This document shows positions 53,461 to 62,735 of a stretch of DNA of 62,735 nucleotides, piece after piece. This stretch comes from Oscillospiraceae bacterium (GTDB taxonomy: Bacteria > Bacillota > Clostridia > Oscillospirales > Acutalibacteraceae). The notes beneath the pieces were generated by a model. That model was given only the letters and a program-made list of their open reading frames with translations, was not told where the DNA came from and did no database searches. Position 1 is the stretch's first letter. Each line of letters starts with the position of its first letter. The position numbers and the translations under genes are program-made. The DNA is taken from the NCBI GenBank assembly GCA_902802375.1, contig CADCLS010000007.1, positions 1-62,735 on the forward strand, written 5' to 3'.

Positions 53461-55284
53461 ATGTGTGGAATAGTAGGTTTTACAGGGGCGCAGGAGGCGG
53501 CGCCGATTTTACTCGAAGGTCTTAAAAAGCTTGAATACAGAGGTTACGATTCGGCAGGTATCGCCGTTATGGACGGAAACTCAATTTCAGTAAACAAGGT
53601 GACCGGCAGAATTGCAAATCTTTGTGAGAAAACAGATGACGGCAAGGCGGTGAAAGGCGGCGCCGGTATAGGTCATACCCGGTGGGCAACTCACGGTGCG
53701 CCGACAAGTGAAAACGCGCATCCGCATTTAAGCAATGACGGTAAATTTGCGATAGTTCATAACGGTATAATTGAAAACTATTTGCAACTCAGGGAAAAGC
53801 TTATCGGCGAAGGTTATCATTTTGAGAGCGAAACAGATACGGAGGTTATAGTTCACTTAATTGAAAAATACTATAAAGGAAATGTGCGTGAGGCGCTTAT
53901 TAAAACCACAAATAAACTTCGCGGCTCTTATGCTTTGGGTGTTATTTGCGCTGAAAACCCCGGAACGCTTTACGCCGCAAGAGAGGCAAGTCCGCTAATA
54001 CTGGGACTTGGTACAGACGAAAATTATTTTGCTTCCGATGTTACGGCGCTTGTAGCCCATACAAGAAATGTAATATATCTTGAAGACGGAGAATTTGCAG
54101 AGCTATCTGCCGACAGTATAAAGGTGTTTGATTGTTTGGGCACTGAAATAAACAAAAAGGTTGTCCGTGTTATGTGGGATGTTCAGGCGGCTGAGAAGGG
54201 CGGCTATGAGCATTTTATGATGAAAGAAATAAAGGAACAGCCGGCGGCGGTCAAAGCGACCATAGCGCCGCGGATAAAGGAAGGAAAAGTAGTGTTTGAC
54301 GAGCTCAATATAACCGCAGATAAACTTAAAAGCATAAATAAGATACTGATTACCGCCTGCGGCTCGGCGTATTATGCCGGTTGCGCCGGAAAATATGCGC
54401 TTGAAAAACTGTGTAATATTCCGGTAAGTCTTGAGCTTGCAAGCGAGCTTCGTTACAGTGAGCCGATAATAGATGAACACACACTGCTTATAGTAATTTC
54501 ACAGTCGGGTGAAACGGCGGACACTATCGCCGCTATGAAAGAGTGCAAGCAAAAAGGCGCTACGGTAATCGCCATAGTAAATGTAGTTGGCAGTACGGTT
54601 GCAAAGCTCGCCGATTACACGGTATATACATGGGCAGGCCCCGAAATCGCGGTTGCCACAACAAAGGGATATACCACGCAGGTTACGGTTCTTTATCTGC
54701 TTTCAATTTATTTTGCCGACAAGTTAAATCTTATAAAAGAAGATTACGGCAAGTATGTAAAATCGGTACAGTCATTACCGCGATTTATTCAACAGGCGAT
54801 AGATATGAACCCGCAAATTGAAAAGCTCGCAAAGAAATACCATTCAAGCAAGGCGCTGTTCTTTATCGGCAGGAACACCGATTATGCCGTATCGCTTGAA
54901 GGCGCGCTTAAAATGAAGGAAATTTCATATCTGCACTCCGAAGCCTACGCCGCCGGAGAACTCAAACACGGCACAATAGCGCTTATAGAGGAACATCAGC
55001 CGGTAATAGCACTTTGCTGTAATGAAAACATAATGGAAAAAACGCTCAGCAATATCGTTGAGGTAAAAGCGCGCGGCGCGGAAGTTTTAGCGCTTACTTT
55101 TAAGAATAACACAAAGATTTTATCGGTTGCGGATGACCTTATGTTTATCCCGGAAATTGACCCGATATTTTCGGGTGTGGTAGAAATTGTGCCGCTTCAA
55201 CTGCTGGCATACTTTGTAGCAAAGGAAAACGGCTGCGATATTGATAAACCCAAAAATCTCGCAAAATCTGTAACGGTGGAATGA
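53461..55284 (+). CDS. glmS: Glutamine-fructose-6-phosphate aminotransferase (isomerising)
   Basis: A 608-residue enzyme of normal length. Cys2 ([11 protein letters not shown]) is the glutaminase nucleophile, followed by [11 protein letters not shown] and HNGIIENY. Two sugar-isomerase domains follow ([21 protein letters not shown]), ending in the conserved AKSVTVE. It makes glucosamine-6-phosphate for cell wall synthesis. An open frame begins at 53374, but TAGGAGG lies just before the ATG at 53461. No glmS ribozyme is seen: only 17 bases separate it from asnB. Confidence 0.96.
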   Translation: MCGIVGFTGAQEAAPILLEGLKKLEYRGYDSAGIAVMDGNSISVNKVTGRIANLCEKTDDGKAVKGGAGIGHTRWATHGAPTSENAHPHLSNDGKFAIVHNGIIENYLQLREKLIGEGYHFESETDTEVIVHLIEKYYKGNVREALIKTTNKLRGSYALGVICAENPGTLYAAREASPLILGLGTDENYFASDVTALVAHTRNVIYLEDGEFAELSADSIKVFDCLGTEINKKVVRVMWDVQAAEKGGYEHFMMKEIKEQPAAVKATIAPRIKEGKVVFDELNITADKLKSINKILITACGSAYYAGCAGKYALEKLCNIPVSLELASELRYSEPIIDEHTLLIVISQSGETADTIAAMKECKQKGATVIAIVNVVGSTVAKLADYTVYTWAGPEIAVATTKGYTTQVTVLYLLSIYFADKLNLIKEDYGKYVKSVQSLPRFIQQAIDMNPQIEKLAKKYHSSKALFFIGRNTDYAVSLEGALKMKEISYLHSEAYAAGELKHGTIALIEEHQPVIALCCNENIMEKTLSNIVEVKARGAEVLALTFKNNTKILSVADDLMFIPEIDPIFSGVVEIVPLQLLAYFVAKENGCDIDKPKNLAKSVTVE

Positions 55285-55285
55285 T

Positions 55286-56818
55286 ATGGATAAAATACTT
55301 GTTTTGGATTTCGGCGGTCAGTATAACATGCTTATTGCGCGCAGAGTCCGCGCTATGAATGTTTACGCGGAAATAAAACCGTATAACAAAATAACGCCTG
55401 AAGAAATCAAAGCCGCCGGTTATAAAGGCGTGATATTCACCGGCGGGCCTAACAGTGTATATGATGAAAAATCACCGCATTATAGTAAAGAAATACTAAA
55501 TCTCGGTATCCCGATTTTAGGCATTTGTTACGGACATCAACTGTTATCTTACCTTGCCGGCGGCGAGATTGTACCTGCAAAGGGCGGCAGTGAATACGGA
55601 AGCACAAAATTAGTCGCTCAAAACTGTACTCTTTTTAAGGGAGTACCGGAAAACAGCGTTTGTTATATGAGCCATACTGATTATGTAAGCCGACTGCCCG
55701 AGGGATTTAAGATTATAGCGCACACTGATAATTGCCCGTGTGCCGCTATGTGTAACGAAAAAGGAAAACTGTACGGTGTTCAGTTTCACCCGGAAGTTAC
55801 CCACACCGAATACGGCAATCAGATACTTAAAAACTTTGTGCTCGGCATTTGCGGATGTGACCGAAATTGGGTAATGAGTGATTTTATCACTCAAACCACC
55901 GAAAGATACAAAAAGGAGCTTGCGGGCAAAAAGGTTCTGCTGGCGCTGTCGGGCGGCGTTGATTCGTCCGTTGCGGCTGTTCTTTTGCATAAGGCGATAG
56001 GAAAAAATCTCTACTGCGTTTTCGTCGACCACGGACTGCTGCGGCAGGGCGAGGGCGATTATGTTGAAAATACAATAGGCAGAAACTTAGGCGTTAATAT
56101 TATCCGCGTGAACGCAAAAGACAGATTTTTAAAACGACTTTCCGGCATTACAGAGCCGGAAGAAAAACGCCATATCATAGGCGAAGAGTTTATACGCGTT
56201 TTTGAAAGTGAGGCAAGAAAACTTGGGAAAATCGATGTTTTGGCACAGGGCACAATTTATCCCGATGTGATCGAAAGCGGAAAGGGCGATTCGGCGGTTA
56301 TAAAGAGCCATCACAATGTTGGCGGACTCCCGGATATTATGAATTTCGAAAGCATTGCCGAACCGCTTCGCGACCTTTTCAAAGATGAAGTAAGAGAAGT
56401 CGGTATACAACTCGGAATACCGAAAGACCTTGTGTTCCGTCAGCCGTTTCCGGGGCCGGGACTCGGCATTCGGGTAATCGGTGAAATCACCGAAGAAAAA
56501 TTAAAGTTGTTAAAGGAAGCCGACGCTATTTTCAGAAGTGAAATAGATAAACTTAGATTTAGTAAGCGACCAAATCAGTATTTTGCCGTGATTACAGATA
56601 CAAAAAGCGTCGGCGTTATGGGCGACGCGCGTACATACGGTTACACGGTAGTCCTGCGCGCTGTAAATACCGACGATTTTATGACAGCGGCGTGGTCACG
56701 CCTGTCCTATGAACTACTCGAAGCGGCAAGCAGTAGGATAACTAACGAAATCAAAGGAATTACCAGAGTGGTTTACGATATAACATCAAAACCGCCCGCA
56801 ACGGTGGAATGGGAGTAA
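55286..56818 (+). CDS. guaA: GMP synthase (glutamine-hydrolysing)
   Basis: A 510-residue enzyme with a class I amidotransferase domain first (nucleophile cysteine in GICYGHQLL near residue 78, His/Glu in [10 protein letters not shown]), then an ATP pyrophosphatase domain ([13 protein letters not shown]) and the C-terminal dimerisation domain ending in PPATVEWE. It converts XMP to GMP with glutamine nitrogen. The gene is one base after the glmS stop. Its ribosome-binding site is weak, so translation may depend on coupling. Confidence 0.96.
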   Translation: MDKILVLDFGGQYNMLIARRVRAMNVYAEIKPYNKITPEEIKAAGYKGVIFTGGPNSVYDEKSPHYSKEILNLGIPILGICYGHQLLSYLAGGEIVPAKGGSEYGSTKLVAQNCTLFKGVPENSVCYMSHTDYVSRLPEGFKIIAHTDNCPCAAMCNEKGKLYGVQFHPEVTHTEYGNQILKNFVLGICGCDRNWVMSDFITQTTERYKKELAGKKVLLALSGGVDSSVAAVLLHKAIGKNLYCVFVDHGLLRQGEGDYVENTIGRNLGVNIIRVNAKDRFLKRLSGITEPEEKRHIIGEEFIRVFESEARKLGKIDVLAQGTIYPDVIESGKGDSAVIKSHHNVGGLPDIMNFESIAEPLRDLFKDEVREVGIQLGIPKDLVFRQPFPGPGLGIRVIGEITEEKLKLLKEADAIFRSEIDKLRFSKRPNQYFAVITDTKSVGVMGDARTYGYTVVLRAVNTDDFMTAAWSRLSYELLEAASSRITNEIKGITRVVYDITSKPPATVEWE

Positions 56819-58438
<1,620 letters not shown>

Positions 58439-58442
58439 TTTT

Positions 58443-59234
58443 ATGCGTTTTACTAAAATGCAGGGGCTTGGCAACGACTATTTATATGTTTACGGAAATG
58501 TGCCCGAAGAGATCAAAGAGGTCTGTGTCCGGCTTTCCGACCGCCATTTCGGCGCCGGGTCTGACGGTATGATTTTTATATCCCCCTCATCCGTAGCAGA
58601 TTTCAAAATGCGCATTTTCAATGCGGACGGCAGTGAAGCCAAAATGTGCGGCAACGGAATAAGGTGCGTGGGCAAATATGTTTACGAAAAAGGTTATACC
58701 GAAAAAACCAATCTGCGCATTGAAACGCTTTCGGGTATTAAAACCCTAAATTTACGCCTTATCGCCGGCAAGGTAAAACAGGTATCTGTTGATATGGGTA
58801 GAGCAGAGGTGTCCGAAGATATATCTGTTCCGCTTGAAAACGGTGAGATTGTCAGCACCCCGGTATCTGTCGGTAACCCCCACGCTGTTATATTTGTAAA
58901 AAATGCGGAAAATGCTGCAGTTTCCACTATTGGTCCGCAAATGGAGCATAGCGAACTTTTCCCCGGTGGCGTGAATACGGAATTTGCCGAAGTTATAGGG
59001 GAGAACGCAATTCGTATGCGTGTTTGGGAAAGAGGAAGCGGTGTAACTTTAGCTTGCGGCACCGGTGCTTGCGCAGTCGCTTCGGCGGCGGTCAGCAAAG
59101 GTCTGTGTGAATTCGATAAGCCGATTACCATAATGCTTGACGGCGGAACACTTGAAATTACAGTAAACCGCGAATATAAAGTTGCCATGACCGGCCCTGC
59201 CAAAACGGTATATGAGGGGGACATAGTATGTTAA
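58443..59234 (+). CDS. dapF: Diaminopimelate epimerase
   Basis: A 263-residue enzyme with both catalytic cysteines: MCGNGIRC near residue 74 and ACGTGACA near residue 207. It converts LL- to meso-diaminopimelate for lysine and peptidoglycan. It overlaps the next gene, which makes LL-diaminopimelate, so the two steps are adjacent in order. RFTKMQGLGNDYLY at the start is the family N-terminus. Confidence 0.96.
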   Translation: MRFTKMQGLGNDYLYVYGNVPEEIKEVCVRLSDRHFGAGSDGMIFISPSSVADFKMRIFNADGSEAKMCGNGIRCVGKYVYEKGYTEKTNLRIETLSGIKTLNLRLIAGKVKQVSVDMGRAEVSEDISVPLENGEIVSTPVSVGNPHAVIFVKNAENAAVSTIGPQMEHSELFPGGVNTEFAEVIGENAIRMRVWERGSGVTLACGTGACAVASAAVSKGLCEFDKPITIMLDGGTLEITVNREYKVAMTGPAKTVYEGDIVC

Positions 59235-60418
59235 AGCCAAACACCAATTATGCAAGTCTTAAAGACTCTTACCTCTTTTATAATATATCACAAAAAATCA
59301 ATTCACATCTTGAAAAAAATCCGAATGCACACTTGTTAAGGCTCGGTATCGGCGATGTTTCAATGCCTCTCCCGGCCGCTGTTATAAAAGCGTTGCACCA
59401 GGCGGTAGACGATCAGGCGGCGAAGCAAACATTTCACGGATACATGCACGAGTGCGGCGCACCGTTTCTGCGCGACATAATTGCCGCGCATTATCAGAAA
59501 CGCGGCGTTGATATAAACGCCGACGAAGTATTCGTATCAAGCGGGGCGAGCGACGAACTCGGAGACATACTTGATTTATTTGACAAATCCGATACCGCGC
59601 TTATTATGGAACCGGCATATCCGGCTTATGTTGACGCTAACATTATGGCGGGCAGAAAAATAATACATCTTCCCGCAGGAAAAGAAAACGGCTTTTTGCC
59701 GTCGCCTGCGAAAGAGGCAAAAGCTGACATTATTTACATTTGCTCACCGGGTAACCCCACCGGCGCGGTGTTTACACGCAAGCAACTGAAACAGTGGGTG
59801 GATTTTGCCAACGAAAACGGCTCGGTCATTCTTTTTGATGCGGCGTATGAGGCATTTATTGAAGAGAAAGAACTGCCCCGCAGTATTTTTGAGATCGAGG
59901 GGGCGAAAACCTGCGCAATCGAGATCTGCTCCCTTTCCAAAACCGCAGGCTTTACAGGGACTCGTCTTGGCTATACGGTAATTCCAAAGGAACTTTCGTG
60001 CAGCGGTATGAATTTTAACAGGATGTGGGTTCGCAACCGTACTACAAAAACCAACGGCGTTTCTTATATCATCCAAAAGGGCGCCGCTGCTGTTTTTACC
60101 GATGAAGGGCAAGCACAGATAAAAGAAAATATAAATGTTTATAAGCAAAATGCAAAGGTACTCATGCAGGCGCTTGACAAACTCGGAATTTGGTACTGCG
60201 GAGGCAAAAACGCGCCCTATGTATGGATGAAAGTGCCGGATTATTTTGATAGTTGGTCTTTTTTCGATTATCTGCTGAACGAAGCCGGAATAGTAGGCAC
60301 TCCAGGAGCCGGATTTGGGAATTGCGGCGAAGGCTATTTCCGTCTTTCTTCTTTCGGCAGTACGGAGGACACAAAAACGGCGGCGGTACAGATGGTCAGG
60401 TTATTGAAACAGTCATAA
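59228..60418 (+). CDS. dapL: LL-diaminopimelate aminotransferase
   Basis: A 396-residue fold-type I PLP aminotransferase. The PLP lysine is in CSLSKTAGFTGTRLGY near residue 238, with CSPGNPTGAVF and LRLGIGDVSMPLP as DapL-typical segments. It makes LL-diaminopimelate directly from tetrahydrodipicolinate with glutamate as donor, bypassing the acyl intermediates. The ATG at 59228 overlaps the dapF stop. Glutamate from the neighbouring GOGAT is the nitrogen donor, so it still fits the theme of the region. Confidence 0.94.
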   Translation: MLKPNTNYASLKDSYLFYNISQKINSHLEKNPNAHLLRLGIGDVSMPLPAAVIKALHQAVDDQAAKQTFHGYMHECGAPFLRDIIAAHYQKRGVDINADEVFVSSGASDELGDILDLFDKSDTALIMEPAYPAYVDANIMAGRKIIHLPAGKENGFLPSPAKEAKADIIYICSPGNPTGAVFTRKQLKQWVDFANENGSVILFDAAYEAFIEEKELPRSIFEIEGAKTCAIEICSLSKTAGFTGTRLGYTVIPKELSCSGMNFNRMWVRNRTTKTNGVSYIIQKGAAAVFTDEGQAQIKENINVYKQNAKVLMQALDKLGIWYCGGKNAPYVWMKVPDYFDSWSFFDYLLNEAGIVGTPGAGFGNCGEGYFRLSSFGSTEDTKTAAVQMVRLLKQS

Positions 60419-60535
60419 ACGAGTACCATATCTTTTTTACAAGCAGCGAAAAAAATATTTTAGCGGTAACAAACTCACAAAAGACTAAGGAAATATTATT
60501 TTGATAACTGCACGCACTTTTTACATAGCACAGGT

Positions 60536-60564
60536 AAGACCGACGGGAAACCGACGGTCTTTTC
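60536..60564 (+). terminator. Terminator of the rightward nitrogen operon
   Basis: AAGACCG / CGGTCTT with an A-A mismatch and an inner CGG-GAAA-CCG hairpin, followed by TTTTC. It lies about 120 bases after dapL; the stretch between holds nothing else I can name. Confidence 0.75.
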
Positions 60565-60602
60565 TTATGCCAAAAATCAAAGAAAGAAGATGATGCCTAT
60601 GA

Positions 60603-60653
60603 GGGTATCTAATTGAAGATTTTCAGGAGTTCTTGGGTTTCAATTATATTTAA
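60603..60653 (+). pseudogene. Remnant 3' end of a second copy of the following HTH gene
   Basis: The 26 bases at 60618-60643 match 61631-61656 at 24 positions. In frame they code EDFQEFLGF before a stop, against KDFQEFLGF at the end of the intact gene. Only the last dozen or so codons are left. This is the main recognisable content of the gene-poor 60419-60763 stretch apart from the terminator. Confidence 0.6.
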
Positions 60654-60763
60654 TTTAACGCTCACAATATTGTGTCGATGTGCAATTTCTATAATTCAAA
60701 GGGATTTATTTGGGACACTGATTATGTTAAAATAAAGCCATAAAACGCAAGGAGGATAGTTTT

Positions 60764-61663
60764 ATGGCAGAAAAAGTTGAACTGACAAAAGAACAACTGA
60801 CCGAATTGACCGAGTATTTCAAACAAAACGATTTTACTAAAAATATGATGCTTGACCGGAAGTATAATCTAAAACTTGAAGAATCAAAAGTCTTTATAAA
60901 GGCAAAGGAGTTTTTTGGTAAGTATTGGCTCGGCAATTTAAGGCCACTTTGCATAAAGCGGACAATGAAAAACTTTTCAAAAGATTATCATGTCAATTTC
61001 CTCGAAAATGCAGACGCAGATTATATTGCTCAAAGCGTTGCGGAAATCTATTCCGACCCTGAGAAACTCAGCGATGCGATTGACGTTATGTTCGTAATGT
61101 ATAAAGAACCAATCGAAAAAGGTCTTATCGGATACGCCGGTCAGCTCGGCAAGGATGTTAACGATTTGACCGATGACGAAATAATGTATGTTGTGGAGAA
61201 AGTTGCTGAAATTGCAAGTGAGGTCGGCACAAATGTTATTATGCAAGGTCAGCAGGTGCCGGAACTTTTCGGTATTTCTACAAGAATTTCTCAGCACGAA
61301 GACTTTTCAGCTAAACTGTCAGCCGACAAAATCAACTTTCATAAAAAATTGACTCATTCAGATACCAAACTCGGCGCCCCGCTATTTTTCAGCGAATTAT
61401 CAGAAGACGAGGCAACAGACGTTGAGGGTGCAAAGAATTTCTTTGGAAGCAATCCCGGTATGGAAATAAAATATAATTTCTTTCGTGATGAATATGCAAA
61501 AACATTAGACGGAATTGACAAAGAAATCTATTACTTATCTGAGCAGGGATATAAACAAAAAGAAATTGCTAAAAAACTCGGATATAAAAATCACTCTGCC
61601 GTTTCGAAACGAATGAAGAAGATAAATAAAGATTTTCAGGAATTCTTAGGTTTCAAACAATAA
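60764..61663 (+). CDS. Uncharacterised protein with C-terminal helix-turn-helix
   Basis: A 299-residue soluble protein, mostly helical and acidic. I do not recognise the first 230 residues. The last 50 contain a helix-turn-helix like sigma region 4 or a MarR-type reader (YYLSEQGYKQKEIAKKLGYKNHSAVSKRMKKI), so DNA binding is likely. AAGGAGG lies before the ATG. It is flanked by a decayed second copy and by a terminator, and it lies at the start of an accessory region, which suggests a mobile or rapidly changing locus. Confidence 0.6.
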   Translation: MAEKVELTKEQLTELTEYFKQNDFTKNMMLDRKYNLKLEESKVFIKAKEFFGKYWLGNLRPLCIKRTMKNFSKDYHVNFLENADADYIAQSVAEIYSDPEKLSDAIDVMFVMYKEPIEKGLIGYAGQLGKDVNDLTDDEIMYVVEKVAEIASEVGTNVIMQGQQVPELFGISTRISQHEDFSAKLSADKINFHKKLTHSDTKLGAPLFFSELSEDEATDVEGAKNFFGSNPGMEIKYNFFRDEYAKTLDGIDKEIYYLSEQGYKQKEIAKKLGYKNHSAVSKRMKKINKDFQEFLGFKQ

Positions 61664-61669
61664 TTTTTA

Positions 61670-61709
61670 AAGCCGATTGGAGATAAAAATCCAACCGGCT
61701 TATTTTTTT
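61670..61709 (+). terminator. Terminator of the HTH gene
   Basis: AAGCCGaTTGGA / TCCAAcCGGCTT stem with an eight-base loop (61670-61701), then ATTTTTTTG. The remaining 220 bases up to 61928 are AT-rich with no gene I can support. Confidence 0.85.
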
Positions 61710-61927
61710 GCCAAAAATAAAATTTGAATACTGCTACCAATTTTTCGCCAGCTATATGCCGGCATTTTTTTGTGCCTTGAAAAAATTTTTGAGGAAAAAT
61801 AAAAAATTTTTAAATTTGTTGGAACATTTTTGCTTTTTAACCTTGTACTGTATATGAAGGGGGAAAGTGTATTTAAAAATATTTTTTAAAAGCCCAATAA
61901 AAATTATGAAAAGGGAAAATTATTTTC

Positions 61928-62101
61928 TTACACATCAATTCCATCACTCGATTTTACAAATGAAATATATTCTTCCATAGTGATTTCTTTTTTGAGCAGT
62001 TTACGACATAATTCTTTGGCAGCGTCGTCAATAATATATCCTTCCATCTCTGTTGAGAATACGGCATTATTGATTGCTTTTTCTATTTGCTTTTCACCCA
62101 T
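61928..62101 (-). CDS. VbhA-like small antitoxin-type protein
   Basis: A 57-residue acidic helical protein from the ATG at 62101 (AAAGGA upstream); the open frame reaches 62119. The pattern NNAVFSTEMEGYIIDDAAKELC then KKEITMEEYISFV resembles VbhA antitoxins, which hold an inhibitory SxxxE(G/N) motif against Fic toxins; STEMEG fits that motif in part. No Fic gene follows within the window on the leftward side. In clostridial elements such small proteins often stand alone near mobilisation genes. Confidence 0.5.
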   Translation of the reverse strand: MGEKQIEKAINNAVFSTEMEGYIIDDAAKELCRKLLKKEITMEEYISFVKSSDGIDV

Positions 62102-62263
62102 ACATAATATTCCTTTCATCGCTTTGGACTATTATACAATAATTCATTTCATTGCACAATAACTTATAATTCTGTTATAAAATAACTGCTCCCATTTTTT
62201 GTTTAACGGAATTTCAATTCAATTGTTTGAATAATGAATACCGGTACCATTTTATAAATATTT

Positions 62264-62292
62264 CGGTACTTACTCAAAATGAGGAAGTACCG
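62264..62292. repeat. Hairpin 1 of a hairpin array (possible oriT-like site)
   Basis: CGGTACTT-a-CTCA-aaa-TGAG-g-AAGTACCG, twelve pairs with one mismatch. A related, non-palindromic copy of ACTTAC...AAAATGA follows at about 62303-62318. Confidence 0.6.
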
Positions 62293-62352
62293 GAAATTGG
62301 GACTTACAAAAAATGATGGGGTACAAGGAACCGTTTCGAACAAAAGGAGAAA

Positions 62353-62411
62353 AATTGCCCTGTAGTGGCAATTAACATATAAAGCCGGTAAAGCATCAGA
62401 ATGATGCTTTA
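62353..62411. repeat. Hairpins 2 and 3 of the array
   Basis: AATTGCC/GGCAATT (62353-62373) and a perfect 10-bp TAAAGCATCA/TGATGCTTTA with a GAA loop (62389-62411). No coding region spans them that I would support. Confidence 0.55.
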
Positions 62412-62474
62412 GCAGGTGGAGATACTCATTTGACGACAAATAACAAATGAATGTTGCATATAATTGTCTCAATC

Positions 62475-62510
62475 GGTGACGGGACAAAATGTCCCGTCAC
62501 CACTTTTTAT
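62475..62510 (+). terminator. Hairpin 4: strong terminator-like stem
   Basis: A perfect 12-bp stem GGTGACGGGACA / TGTCCCGTCACC with an AAA loop (62475-62501), followed by ACTTTTTATC. Confidence 0.7.
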
Positions 62511-62545
62511 CAAACAAATATTTCAAGATTTATTTGCTACGCTCC

Positions 62546-62570
62546 CCAGTGGGTCATTTTGACCCACTGG
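62546..62570. repeat. Hairpin 5 of the array
   Basis: A perfect 11-bp stem CCAGTGGGTCA / TGACCCACTGG with a TTT loop, followed by AAAATCTTTTG. The remaining 160 bases to the window end hold one more stem (AGCAGAT/ATCTGCT, about 62681-62710) and no supported gene. Confidence 0.6.
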
Positions 62571-62735
62571 AAAATCTTTTGATTCGGCGATGTATTTATG
62601 TGCGTAATCTATACTCTTTTTCTTGAAAGTAATTTGGTAAGTGTTCAAAATGGCGCTGTTGACAAACAGGCAAAAAATAAAGCAGATACACTTTTTATGA
62701 GTGATCTGCTAATGAATATTTGTGTTATTTGAGGC

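Noticed and set aside
60661-60720. A second IS256-like end near a TTTGGGACA sequence before the HTH gene
   Set aside because: Similarity to the end at 38530 is limited to a few bases, and the TGTGTAA motif is not in the right position.
62203-62487. A 94-residue leftward open frame at the window end
   Set aside because: It runs across several strong palindromes, has no convincing ribosome-binding site and no recognisable family.

Overview
The window comes from a strictly anaerobic, endospore-forming member of the Clostridia of moderate G+C; an Oscillospirales/Ruminococcaceae-like lineage is my guess. The evidence is the spoIIGA-sigE pair, Rex, a reverse rubrerythrin, NfnAB, the DapL route to diaminopimelate, a type III glutamine synthetase and a GPH-type sugar symporter. 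No rRNA, tRNA or CRISPR array was seen.

Layout. (1) 1-19000: a reverse rubrerythrin (cut by the window edge) diverges from rex. Then comes a very long leftward gene train: miaB-ylbF-mutS-mutL-miaA-(HlyD-like)-yggS-sepF-divIVA-lspA-rluD-HAD-transketolase N/C-pduL-hemW-phosphatase-ung-AbrB-like. Many genes overlap by a few bases, and one consensus promoter sits upstream of miaB. (2) 19100-28760, rightward: a Ca2+/cation exchanger, spoIIGA-sigE, a DUF1294 gene, an FMN-riboswitch-controlled ribU, and a SAM-I-riboswitch operon metK-nfnA-nfnB-metY-metA. (3) 28760-36000, leftward: a membrane-anchored polysaccharide deacetylase, an acyltransferase-gtrA-GT2-large membrane protein cassette for cell-surface glycans, and a GPH symporter. 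(4) 36000-40740: an accessory island with an XRE/ImmA pair, a compact bidirectional promoter switch, small phage-like genes, a TnpV-type protein and a broken RHS-repeat gene that ends in what looks like a vestigial insertion-sequence terminus. (5) 40790-60420: a nitrogen supercluster. Leftward are a split glutamate synthase (amidotransferase, FMN core, ferredoxin, FAD oxidoreductase, GXGXG domain), glnA and an ANTAR regulator. Rightward are type III glutamine synthetase, an Amt-PII fusion, asnB, glmS, guaA, pyrG, dapF and dapL. (6) 60420-62735: a HTH protein with a remnant of a second copy, a VbhA-like small protein, and a non-coding stretch packed with hairpins.

How the parts work together. 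The most interesting feature is the 311-base divergent control region at 47664-47982. It holds two consensus promoters and three copies of one RNA module: a 6-7 bp hairpin with an A-x-x-G-x-x hexaloop whose 3' half is also the 5' arm of a competing terminator-like stem. That is the signature of ANTAR-protein antitermination, and an ANTAR protein with a degenerate receiver is encoded at the end of the leftward operon. The reading proposed here is that this protein controls both sides: ammonia uptake and glutamine/glutamate synthesis, together with four enzymes that spend glutamine nitrogen (AsnB, GlmS, GuaA, PyrG). The methionine operon has a second unusual leader: one SAM aptamer followed by two identical terminator hairpins.
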